Below are positions 7,886 to 17,306 of a stretch of DNA of 26,760 nt, one piece after another (position 1 is the first letter of the stretch; each line of letters opens with the position of its first letter). The notes under the pieces are model-generated. The model made no database searches. It was not told where the DNA came from and saw nothing but the letters and a program-made list of their open reading frames with translations. A program made the translations under genes and the position numbers. The DNA is from Chara braunii (Eukaryota > Streptophyta > Charophyceae > Charales > Characeae), in assembly GCA_003427395.1 (NCBI GenBank), contig BFEA01000088.1, forward strand, positions 1,887,664 through 1,914,423, in the 5' to 3' direction.

Positions 7886-10650
7886 CTACTTCCAATTTGT
7901 AAAATATATGACCCAAGCCTGGCAACAGTTATTCATACTTGCAGAAAAATTCTTCAAACACTGGTCAAAGTAGCAATCCGGAAATCCTCTGATCTGTAGT
8001 TCCATCTTCAGGGTGAAAAGGAAACATGCATCTGCGCCAGGCATAGTGGTAAGAGCCTTTGCTCTATGCAGGCAGTAATAACAACCATCTTTTGTTGTTT
8101 GTCGGAATACGACGAGAAATCCTGTAAATTCTGGAAGATGACACTTTGGTTTATGACATAGCGCACATTCTTGTGAGTAGCAGCACAAAGAACTCTGCAA
8201 GGATCAGAAAAAACCTTAATAATGTAGCAAAGAAAATCCCATGTGTTCTGCCGACTAGTAATTTCAAGTACCAGATTCTTATCATAGCATTTTTTAAACT
8301 TATCTAATCTCCTAATAGCCATTATCTTACCATATAGTGACCCCTTCAGATATTTAGGAAAAACAGACACATCGTCTACTAATCTTATCCCGAAAAGCAA
8401 TTTGCGTTCTCGACTAAGGTGTACCATGAACTCGTGCTCATTATATGCACATAGGAGACAGGCTAGACCCGGACTTGATGGTTTACCCATAGGTATCCCT
8501 ACATTTTGCTGCAACAAGACCTTCATGGTCATCAGGTAAGTATTCTTGAGATCGAATACCACGATATTTAGAAGTACCGAAAATCTGATACGACGAAAAC
8601 CTGTCGGGGTCTCTTTTCGTCTGCCTAACAGTGCTCCTTTGCCTTTCTTTTTAATAAATATATCGGAATATCCATTTTTCTCAAAAACGCTAACTAACCA
8701 TTCTACTGCTCTGATGATGGATGCATGAGGCAGGGCAGTGAACATTTCTTTGACGTCAAAACTCGAGGCAATTACTTCTTCATCATATCTAATAGACCTA
8801 TTGAACCCGTCAAGCCTTCCAATCATATCACAATGACTTTTTAAATTGAAATGTGACTCCTCAGGTAGTGTCCACATCACATAATTGATGGATTTTGAAA
8901 CTATTCTACACAGTCTTACTAAAGGGTCAGAGAAGGAAGGGCAGATTGGACGCCACTTCATTACATTCTTATGCTTGGGCAATCCATATGTTCTACCCAA
9001 CTTTCCCTGCCGATTAAACGAACAATAGCGCTGGAGTCCGGATGTTAATAAACTCTTATGCATACCTTCGATTACCTGTGACTCGCTTGATTCGATCAAT
9101 GCAAATCCTTATTCTTGATGAACAATGCTTCCATCCCGTGCTTGAAGATAGTAGGGCAACATACAAAGCAATCTCCCAAGTTATGGTCAATCAGGCATAT
9201 AACAATACCTTCCAGCTTCTTTTTAATTTCTTGAACGTGCTGCAACTCATCCCCCGTTTGGAAACATTGTCCTTGACGATGATTAAAGCACTTGCATAAC
9301 TCCTCATCAGCAATGGAAAAACGCTTTGTGTCTTTTTGCACATCCTTCAATCCATCCAAAATGCATTTCCTGAGAGCGGCACGATTGTTTCGAAAACCAG
9401 GAAACATAATATTTTTACTGTTTGTTGCAAAACCTGAGACCCACTCAGCATCACTGAATCTAAACGACACATGACATTCAGTTCTAGGTAAATCAAGATG
9501 TTGACAACCACATACAAAGCCTTCCTGTCGTGAGAAACTTATGAAATTATAAAGCCAGTCGCCAACGGTTTTGTTCTTGCACCAGACAACCCTTAACTTC
9601 CTGCAAACAATCTGCTACACCAGGGTGCGGATTGACGACGAACGAACAGTCGAAAGACATAAATCACGAATTCGTTTCTTAAACAAGGTGGCATCAAATG
9701 AAATCCTAACAGCAGCTCTAACCCTAATAGTAATGGAAAACTTGCTCTTAATTACTCGAGCTAAAATCGCTCTGAGTTTTGCTCGACTCTCTTTCTCGAA
9801 AAACATCGAACGCAACTATAGAGTTGTACAAGCCTATCAAGCGGCTCTCGGTATAACTTCCTGCATGTAGAAGGACTACTCAGAAGTTCAGTCAAACTGC
9901 TTTTGCTGTCTTTCGAATCGTGAGCAAAATTTTGAAATAGACTTAAAGACCAAAACAATCCCTGACACCAATGAGTGCCTACAACGTCGAAGTAGCTCGA
10001 CCCTATCCCCAATCCGTACTACGGAGGACCCATAACAACGTTTGAAAACTCTCCATTTCTATGTCAAAATATCCCCACCAGAACACTTCATCGTCACTTT
10101 TTCGATATTGCGTTCAAAGCATTTATCAAGAATAAGTCGAAGACTAGTGGATGAATCCCCTGTCTTAGAGCAGAAAAGAACGAAAGATTTCGCTACATCT
10201 CTACCGTGAATCACTTTTGCCTCTTTTTTTAACCTCCATCGTCCCCTCTCGTGTTTGCCTAACCTATTTTTCCTCCTCTCACGTCTTCGTCCCTGAGTCG
10301 GAATAGAGTTGAGAAACGGATTAAAGGTACAAATGAAGTATGATTCGATGTTAAGCAGCTGATCTAAGCAGGTACTAGCAATAGGAACCGCAACATAACC
10401 ACTAGTCCGTTCTCATCGTAACCATTTGTACAAGCGGTGATTCCTCACATTATCGCTTAGTGTAGAATAGACACGACAGAGATGTTCGTTCCAACGATAC
10501 TTCAAAGATCTAGAAGAACAACCAACATAAATATGCTTGCACCATGGGGAAACTCAAACGTAGATCAGGGGATCAGGACATGAAATAAAGTCATACCCGA
10601 CTGAGAATAAATAACGCAAGTACGGAATGAGCTTCACACACCATGAAATT
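7886..10650 (-). pseudogene. PLE ORF2: GIY-YIG endonuclease, linker, reverse transcriptase (copy C)
   Basis: Same domain order as copy B. A GIY-YIG relic near 10570-10430 reads VSPWCKHIYVGCSS then KYRWNEHLCR, with an in-frame TGA just before it and FNPFLN further on. Linker pieces with VRCFSRKR near 9800 and LIDHNLGDCFVCCPT near 9170 match copy B. RT is best kept in 9099-8008: KWRPICPSF, motif A SFDVKEMFTALPH (catalytic Asp present, near 8755), motif B GIPMGKPSSPGLACLLC and motif C RLVDDVSVF. Frames break near 9100 and again near 8060, after which the C terminus runs to 7886. The RT core is more complete than in B, but the gene as a whole is broken. Confidence 0.88.
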
Positions 10651-10790
10651 TGTCGAAGCAGAATGAGAAAGATGACCGTAAGCCGAAATACACCATCGAT
10701 TTTGCTATCTCGCTGCAATCTTCGATTTCCTCGTAAGTCTCTACATGCTAGAGCCAGATCCTTGAGTTCACCGACGCTCGGTGGCAGTTC

Positions 10791-12197
10791 CTAGCAGCCG
10801 GACGTAGTCTCCTCTTCATCGTCGTCACGTCCACTGCTACCGGCCACATCTTCCGACATCTTCGAATCTTCATGTGTCTCGGTATTATCGACCAACTTCC
10901 CAAATGCACGATCGGTGTAAGCGTCAACAATATCAGCAGCGGAAGTCTTGATGGTGACATACTCCAAATGTTCTTCTTTACACAACGTTTTGATCTCCTT
11001 CTTCTTTAATTTGGACAGCTTGACGCATACTCGTTTATTGAAATCCTCTCGCATTTGGTCTTTCAGATTGATAAATTTCACGTCGGTAAATCCCTTCTCT
11101 CCACTACCCGCTTTGCTCAGTCTGATCCGCGCAGATGGGAGGGCGACGAAATACTCTTACGCATCACTCTCTTCCTTTTGATGCTCGTCGAGGTACTCTT
11201 AGCAGCCCCAATCCTATTAATCCTTTCTTTTAGTGCCTGAACTTCTCTCTCGACTAAATCCTTCTCGTCTCGCATCCTCCTGTATGCCTCAGACAACTTG
11301 ACATAGTCTCCAACGGTCAGAGTGTGAATCGCTTTCCCCTTCTCCTTGACTACTGTCGGTGTAGCATTGGCCACCCCCGCAAACGGCTTCGTCAATTTGA
11401 GAAGTTCTCCCACCTGCTCCTTCAGACTGATAACGTCTTGTATCAAATGCTGGTTGTCCATACGCAGGGAATTCAGCTCTTCCTCATGTTGACCGGACTG
11501 TGGTTGACATACTTGTCTTTGCGTGTCCGCCATCATCTGCTTCAGTCAGCCAATGTCCAGATCCTTCTTTCGTAGAACCTCATCTTCCACAACCTTTTGA
11601 CTGTCAGCGTCCGCACGTCTTCGGATTTCGGCAATCACGGCAACGACAGGTCGCTCATCTTGTCCCACCTTCCTTCTTAAAACTTCCTCACACACGGTAC
11701 GCATCTGCTCCTGTACCATCCTTCCTATACTTGCCTTGAACTCGTCCTTGTCCTTGGCCTCCGCCAGTCGCTTCTCTTCCGCCTCTTTCTTTATCTTCTC
11801 ATCCTCCTCCTTCTTCTTGGCCTCCTCTTTCCCCTTTTTCAATTGCTACCTCTCTTCAATCTCCTCAGCCATCCAACTCCATATCTTGTCCACTTTCTCG
11901 TTCTTATCATTCGACTGTGAATACCACGGCCGCCGGTAGTTCCCATAGCCCCCATAGCCTACTCCATCCACTGTAACCACCGCCACTACTCGAGGCTTGA
12001 TTATTTCTCACATCGTTGGAAGGTGCTTGGTACGGGACGATAGATCCCTGCGTCGATGGTATCGGGGCTGACCCAGAGGTGGAGGCTTGATTACCGCCGG
12101 CTTGCCTGACCTGTTGGTCCATATCTCTCATACGGGTTCGGCAGTTTCGGATGAAATGACCAGGACGTCGACAATAGTGGCACACAAGACGCTCCAT
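10791..12197 (-). pseudogene. PLE ORF1: Gag-like coiled-coil protein with intact zinc knuckle (copy C)
   Basis: The likely ATG is at 12197, followed at once by a canonical CCHC knuckle, CHYCRRPGHFIRNC (C-X2-C-X4-H-X4-C). A Gly/Ser/Gln-rich spacer follows. The frame breaks near 11900. Charged coiled-coil sequence continues in 11842-11546 (KKKEEDEKIKKEAEEKR) and, after a stop at 11546, in 11536-11117, and the C-terminal part is in 11081-10791. That last piece has LKKKEIKTLCKEEHLEYVTI then AADIVDAYTDRAFG, the same SAP/HeH-like segment as in copy B, and ends in an acidic tail. Like copy B it precedes ORF2 on the same strand. Confidence 0.8.
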
Positions 12198-12387
12198 CAG
12201 AGTAAGGAGAACGACAAAATAAAAAACGGAAAGCAACCTACGAAGTAAACTACTGTTGATGGTAAAAAAGTGATAGATCAAGAGATAGAGGGATAAAACC
12301 GAAAGTAGAAACAGTGATAGAAACAGTGGTAGAGCACACTCACACATCCGTAGTACGATTGCTACGTTGATTTGTGCGTGGACTAAT

Positions 12388-12922
12388 GTCGTGAACATCA
12401 GTCATGCATCTAAACACCTGTGTTTAAACACACAGAGAAGCAGCATGCACGGGGCATACTGCTCAAGACGAAGACGAAGAAAAAAACGAGTGCAGGTGAA
12501 TTCGAAAAATAAAACATTGAGCACAGCAATGTCGAGCGAATGACCCAACACCGTGTTTTTACAGGCCGCCTGTCCGGCTTCATCAGGGGTCTAACTACCT
12601 CGCGCAAGATGAAAAATACTAGCGCAACTAAGCTACTTATACGAAGTCAACCGGGAAGAACAAGTACCAGAAAGACCTAGAACCTATAACCAGTAGAAAA
12701 CATCGATAAGTACCATCTAAAAAGCCTAAGCCTGAACCTAGACTAATCTACGCTAGTTGATACCGAAAATCGGATGCCATCTAGAAAGGTCTGAATCTGC
12801 TATACGATTCAGATGTCGAGTCCAATTTAATTCAAAAAATGATAGCCCCTAGTTTGTCAAGAAAAAAGTTACCGGTTCGACGACCTGCCAGTGCAAGTGC
12901 CCGTTGCATTTTAACTAGCTAT
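12388..12922 (-). repeat. Pseudo-LTR of copy C, upstream copy
   Basis: A direct repeat of 7328-7861, about 535 bp. It lies on the 5' side of the genes, so it would supply the promoter of the element if any is present. Ten further bases (12923-12932) separate it from the target duplication. Confidence 0.95.
12542..12591 (-). ncRNA. Degenerate hammerhead ribozyme in upstream pseudo-LTR of copy C
   Basis: On the minus strand stem I (GACCC with GGGTC) and CTGATGA (12586-12580) are conserved, as is the short stem III. The GAAA core has become AAAA: the G corresponding to G12, a catalytic residue, is an A at 12559. The stem II region can instead form ACAGG-cgg-CCTGT, but not adjacent to the core. 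Very probably inactive. Confidence 0.5.
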
Positions 12923-12932
12923 AAAAAAGTTA

Positions 12933-12943
12933 GCGATAGAAAG
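12933..12943. repeat. Target-site duplication of PLE copy C, right
   Basis: Exact copy of the 11 bp at 7318-7328, placed ten bases beyond the upstream terminal repeat. Confidence 0.75.
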
Positions 12944-12957
12944 GAAAATTTTAATGG

Positions 12958-13245
12958 GTGACATGCCCGATACAGTTCGTGCTGATGGATCCGATGGCTG
13001 CAAATGGGCATTTCAGCGGTTCCTTTTTGGGGGGGGAAATCGTGCACTGTTTGTTAAGAGTGGGCGCACGACATTGGTTGATATTTCATGATACATTTTC
13101 CAGGGACGCTATTGCTCTATCCGTTGGGAATAAGGACGATCCCTCCATTTCTTGGGATTGGCCTTACTCCGCGGGTAGGATAGACGAAGAATGGGCAGCA
13201 TACATGAAACTGAAAATTAAAAATTTTAAAGTGCGGAATCATTGA
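12958..13245 (+). CDS. Unrecognised small ORF (95 aa), doubtful
   Basis: An open frame right of copy C. Its composition is protein-like in the second half (WLIFHDTFSRDAIALSVG, SWDWPYSAGRIDEEWAAYMK), but no family is recognised and no ribosome context can be judged. It may be a remnant of another transposon or an exon. The first half contains a G-run and looks less natural. Confidence 0.2.
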   Translation: MTCPIQFVLMDPMAANGHFSGSFLGGEIVHCLLRVGARHWLIFHDTFSRDAIALSVGNKDDPSISWDWPYSAGRIDEEWAAYMKLKIKNFKVRNH

Positions 13246-13799
13246 TTGCACTCGTCTTTGATGCGCCTTGGAGTACTCAGATTGCCCTCCATTTTTGTCC
13301 TTCTTGTGCTCCCATGTTTGCATAGATTTCGCCAGCCGGTATGTAAGCTCTCTTATCGCACAGGTTCATTTATTGAGGTTGGCCGTTCTTTTTAATCCAG
13401 TGCAATCCCTGTTTTCACGGTCGTATCTTTCAAAGACATGCTCAATGGGCTACCAACTCACAGGAAATCATTCCATCTCAAGCCTGCGATTCCGTTTCGT
13501 GCCACAATGCTGTATGTCCGATTTTGAATTCAACGCAGGTTCCGCGTTGAAAAATTCAACGCGCGTTGAATTCGCGTTAAACTCCCGTTCAAATGCAAAT
13601 TGGATGCGAATTAACGGGGTCCGCGATGATTTTTTTTGTGGGTTAAAAATTATCCAAAAAAAAAAAAAAAAAAAAGTTGTAGGTTTTTTTGAGGACTACA
13701 ACTCTATTTTTTTAGTTTTATTTTTTGAGCTTTGAATATATTTTTAAAAAATCAAAAACATAAGCACAATAAAAAAACAAAAACATTTTTTTTTTAAAC
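13246..13799. other. Non-coding, A/T-rich interval
   Basis: Apart from the palindrome cluster, this interval holds an A-tract at about 13657-13674 and AT-rich sequence after it. No RNA gene or coding region is recognised. The sequence around 13675-13760 (GTTGTAG, TTTTTGAG, AAAAATCAAAA, CATAA) loosely resembles 14265-14365. Confidence 0.5.
13526..13572. repeat. Cluster of palindromes built on TTCAACGC
   Basis: AATTCAACGCGCGTTGAATT at 13553-13572 is a perfect 20-bp palindrome. Just before it, TCAACGC (13530-13536) and GCGTTGA (13544-13550) form a 7-bp inverted repeat with a 7-nt spacer. The same half-site TTCAACGC is thus used four times in 47 bp. No gene is nearby. Confidence 0.9.
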
Positions 13800-14050
13800 C
13801 AAGCTCCATCTATTGGTGGGGAGCAACACCTGCTGGAAACCGGGTCCAATGTCCCATAGATACAACCATATCCTCACAAATTGGCACAAACTGGGAACCG
13901 GACCCAGCGTCCCATAACGAGTACGTTCAGAAAACTCATCAGAAAATTCAATGAAAATGAGACGAAGAACTACTAGAAAATTCTAATCGGCCTAAGGATG
14001 GAATTTTGAAAGCTGAGATACCGGGGACATTACCCGGCGTTGGCTCAGAG
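13800..14050 (+). repeat. Dispersed repeat family R1, + orientation
   Basis: Shares several blocks, in the same order, with the minus strand of 26047-26212: CTATTGGTGGGGAGCAACAC, CCAGCGTCCCAT and GAGATACCGGGG followed by TACCCGGC. An internal segment appears duplicated: GGAAACCGGGTCCAATGTCC near 13834 and GGGAACCGGACCCAGCGTCC near 13892. Family and mechanism are unknown. Confidence 0.7.
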
Positions 14051-14434
14051 AATTGAGGCTACTTCAGACATTTCTATAACATTTTCATGATTAAGGAAAT
14101 TCAGAAACAACTTAGACGATCCCCCACCTCACTCTGGCAAGACTGACTGCAGCAAAAAAAAAAAAAAAAAAAAAACAAGAAATGACATAAGTCTTTTTTT
14201 TTGGGGTTTCACAAAGATTTTTTAAGGGCTAAAAAAAAAAACAGAAAAACAAAATAAAAAACATAAGGTTGTAGATCTTTCAAAGATGTACAATAAGTTA
14301 ACAACATTTTTTTTATTTTTTTTTTTAACTTCGTGTATTTAAAAAAAAAATCAAAACCATAAATAACATATTTTTTGGCCTGCATTGCTTAGGTAATCCT
14401 GCTGGGTAGACTCCCAGATTTGGGCCTGTAGAAG
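14051..14434. other. Non-coding interval with A- and T-tracts
   Basis: Homopolymer A (about 14153-14175) and several T and A runs to about 14350. This looks like degraded retroposon tails. No gene is recognised. Confidence 0.5.
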
Positions 14435-14490
14435 ATTGCATGAGCCTGGAGCATGGTCCCATTAGCAGTCGGATGGGAGTGTAGCCTATC
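14435..14490. repeat. Second copy of SINE-like body
   Basis: CCTGGAGCATGGTCCCATTA followed by GCAGTCGGATGGG resembles CCTGGAGCGTGGTCACATTA with GCCGCTGGATG at 7289-7319, in the same orientation. There is no clear Pol III B-box in this copy. Confidence 0.45.
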
Positions 14491-14622
14491 CTGTGTGACA
14501 CTGAGTGACAGCGGGCTGACCGGTTCATTACGAATTTCTGGGCTGAGAAAAGAGGAGAAAAGCAAAAAAAAAAACCAGAAAACAGAGACCTGCCACCAGA
14601 AATCACGGCAGAGTGCTTCCCA

Positions 14623-14650
14623 ACCATCAGATCAGAAATGATCTGATGGT
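14623..14650. repeat. 12-bp perfect stem with GAAA tetraloop
   Basis: The arms ACCATCAGATCA (14623-14634) and TGATCTGATGGT (14639-14650) are exact reverse complements around GAAA. The loop is GNRA-type, so RNA from this strand would fold stably. No T-run follows, so it is not an obvious terminator. Short repeats flank it: ACAGAGAC plus TGCCACC at 14583 and again at 14746. Confidence 0.8.
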
Positions 14651-15347
14651 GGTGGTTGCAACAACAATAAACAAAATAACTGCCACATTTTCGGGCCAAT
14701 CGGAACAAAGTAACTGCCAGATTTTCGGGCAAAAAAAAAAAAAAACAGAGACATGCCACCGAAAATCTCTCAACTGTCCCACAAACTGGTTTCTATCCTA
14801 TCCCGTTGCTAGTGGGACCCTGCTCCTGGCGTTCGAAGTCCCGTACGACGTATGGCAAGGTTCGTCCGCTTCCGCTTCAATTAGGGCTGGGAGGTTGGCC
14901 CAACCCTGGTGCTTGTCACTGCTGTCTGGTCCAAGTTGCCCTCGATACTGGTAGGGTGATGGTCCTGAGTGCTGGTCACACTGAGGTAGGATAGTAGGGA
15001 CAGGGGGTGTGCTGGGAGTATTAACGTGGGGATGAGTAGGGTAGGTGGCTATCCTGTCAGGACAACCATTGGCTGCTGCTACCAGCAATCACCGTAGGTC
15101 TGGTCCTTGGCCTCTATAACACCCTGGGCTTTCAAAAAAAAAAAAAGAATGGATATTCTGCTAGACCGTGGAATAATACACTGCCATATGTTTTGTCTGC
15201 TGTGCATGTGGTGAGTAGAGGCCCTTAGGGCCACTGCACGTATTCCTAAGAAAAGAAAAACGAGAAAACAAAAGAAAAAAAAAAAAAGAAAAAAAAAAAA
15301 GACAATTAGTGACCCATAACTGTGATCAGTGTGATGCACAGACCTGG
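14651..15347. other. Non-coding interval
   Basis: A-tracts at about 14731-14744, 15135-15146 and 15276-15300. The open frames here have no family resemblance and unnatural composition. Confidence 0.4.
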
Positions 15348-15382
15348 AGGGAGATCCCACTAGCCATGTATGTGGATTAGTG
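15348..15382 (+). repeat. 35-nt inverted repeat, left arm
   Basis: Pairs with 16012-16046 at 33 of 35 positions; the two mismatches are in one 4-nt block. Homology stops sharply on both sides. Confidence 0.9.
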
Positions 15383-16011
15383 TGATGGGTGAGCAGCGTG
15401 AAATAGGGAAAATAAACGCAAAAAAACATTTCATGACCAAACAAATGAAGAAAAAACTACGAAAAAGGAAAATAAAGTGCTCTTCTCACAGATGGTGTCT
15501 GCTCCAGGCGGGGTGTCAGATGTCATGGTATGATTCACTAACCATGGCTATGGCAGTCAAGACGACTGCATGTGAGTGGGTACACGGACCATATTCATTG
15601 ACAATAGTATGAGGTTTCCTTGAAATAGGCCGTAGTGTACACTGTTCGGTTGTTCTGACAGAAATTCTCTTTGGCGCAGGAGGGCAAGAGTAACTCCATA
15701 CACCATTTGCTGTAGGTGAGGGGATCGAACCCTCCCAGACACCTCCCAAACCACAATCAATTTCCAGCGATGAAGCCATTCGTCTTTGCTTTCGCCGTGA
15801 GTGAAACGTGTGTGATTTCACTAACCAAAAAATTTGGCTGTGATTTCACGCATGTTTGGGACAGCCACAAGACCCCAACAACAAAAACGAAAGGAAAACC
15901 TACCAATGGGAGAGCAAAAGAAAACATCCTTTTTCCAGGCTTAATTCGCAAAAACAGGCTACCGCTGATTTCCTGCCAAATTCACGATGCCTGACAGTCA
16001 CACACCTTAAA
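15383..16011. other. 629-bp segment enclosed by inverted repeats
   Basis: No recognisable gene. It holds a sequence at about 15720-15740 that on the minus strand reads GGGTTCGATCCCC, a good Pol III B-box, but no convincing A-box upstream. The segment and its arms could be a foldback/MITE-like element, or two inverted copies of a short repeat. Confidence 0.4.
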
Positions 16012-16046
16012 CACTAATCCACATACATCGGTAGTGGGATCTCCCT
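16012..16046 (-). repeat. 35-nt inverted repeat, right arm
   Basis: Reverse complement of 15348-15382 with two mismatches. Confidence 0.9.
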
Positions 16047-16773
16047 TCTGAATTCGAATTCAAACTATATTATATAGGCCCACGCAGACAGAAGACAAGT
16101 CCAATGTCCATCTCTGCTCCACCAGGGGTCCTTGCTAATATGTAGGGGCCCTTCGAAAATGAGACCGGACTAGTTGATTGGAGCATTTGGTAAAAAAAAA
16201 AAAAAAAGGACATGCACCTACATGCACACACATGTGCTCAGTGTTGCGGTATGGGGTGGCCCCATCTTTTTTCCCTCTTGCAGTTTGATTTTCGAAAGGG
16301 AGGGGCATGTTTGGCCACCCCGCCTTATTAACAGGGGTCATTTTTTAAAAAAAATTTTCCTATTTTTGGTGTTAGGGCGCGTAGGGCCACGTGTCCGAGG
16401 CCCAACCCGCCAATTCCGTTTTTCAGAATTCGACAGGACACCCCCGTTTTTGCGTTAAACACGATTCAAAAGGGGTACAGGGGCCCCTTAAATGGAAGTT
16501 CGAGTGTTGAATTCTGCCCGTTCTCCGTTTAAAAGATACACAATAAACACACGAACGGACTGCATCTTTCCCATAACGCGGGATGATGCATGAGCACTGG
16601 GTGCATGTAGGCAGCATGTTTGACTAACATTATGCACCCTGTCCAGATATGGTGCATGTAGAGTGTTGTACACACGAACTATGGTCTGTTTTCAAATTGG
16701 GGGAAGTTGTCGGGGAACTCTCATAATCCACTCCACATTTCTTGCTTGAAATCCTGCTCTCTAAGTACGAATG

Positions 16774-16775
<2 letters not shown>
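16047..16775. other. Non-coding interval with small inverted repeats
   Basis: CCCTTCGAAAAT near 16149 faces ATTTTCGAAAGGG near 16289, and GGGGTGGCC (16253-16261) faces GGCCACCCC (16313-16321). An A-tract lies at about 16192-16207. This may be a small non-autonomous DNA element of about 160 bp, but a target duplication was not found. No gene is seen. Confidence 0.4.

Positions 16776-16855
<80 letters not shown>
16776..16855. repeat. (AG)n microsatellite, about 80 bp
   Basis: Perfect AG dinucleotide run of about 40 units. Any open frame across it is an artefact of the repeat. Confidence 0.98.
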
Positions 16856-16858
<3 letters not shown>

Positions 16859-17239
16859 CCAATGACAATACCTTGGGTGTGATACTTTCGACGCTACAGG
16901 AGGCCAGGTACATCGCACGCCTTCTTTTTACATTAGTTGGATATGAAGGATGGGCATTGGGTCACCCTCTGCTACAAGGCATGGTGCATTAATTTGGACG
17001 GCTTGAATATCAGGTGTGTTTGCTATGTTTGAGTCGCACGAATGCACCTTGTTCATCTATGGAGCAGATGCTTGCTCAGTGATGTGTTGTGGATGAAAGG
17101 CCTCTGAGTCGATAACGGATTCTGCATTGGTCTGGCTTCAGTACAAAAGTCTGTGTACATGGTATTCAGATGCCTTCAAGACCAGACAAATTTCTCTTTC
17201 AAGGAGTTGTGGAAGCACCCGGTTGAGAATCCGTTAATC
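16856..17239. other. Non-coding interval before Harbinger relic
   Basis: Probably includes the 5' part of the transposon that follows. No terminal inverted repeat or 3-bp target duplication of PIF/Harbinger type could be identified by eye. Confidence 0.35.
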
Positions 17240-17292
<53 letters not shown>

Positions 17293-17303
17293 ACACACAC
17301 ACA
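17240..17303. repeat. (AC)n microsatellite
   Basis: AC run of about 32 units with one T interruption near 17288. It abuts the start of the transposase relic. Confidence 0.97.
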
Positions 17304-17306
17304 ACA

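Larger units (their letters stand above)
7329..12932 (-). mobile_element. Penelope-like element copy C, full length with pseudo-LTRs
   Basis: A complete but decayed minus-strand insertion of about 5.6 kb: 5' terminal repeat (12922-12388), Gag-like ORF1 (12197-10791), GIY-YIG, linker and RT (about 10650-7886), 3' terminal repeat (7861-7328). An exact 11-bp duplication lies outside both ends. Repeats of this type, produced by partial tandem copies, are characteristic of PLEs and are called pseudo-LTRs. Each repeat has a hammerhead-like motif. The coding parts carry many frameshifts and stops. Confidence 0.88.

Noticed and set aside
9300-9315. CTGATGA on the minus strand within the linker of copy C
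   Set aside because: Lies in coding sequence, without GAAA or stems.
12198-12398. Hydrophobic N-terminal extension of the copy C Gag frame as a signal peptide or membrane segment
   Set aside because: The knuckle begins immediately after ATG at 12197, and the extension overlaps the pseudo-LTR edge, so it is leader sequence read in frame.
15715-15780. Minus-strand GGGTTCGATCCCC as part of a tRNA gene
   Set aside because: The B-box is good, but no A-box, cloverleaf or Pol III T-run terminator can be assembled.
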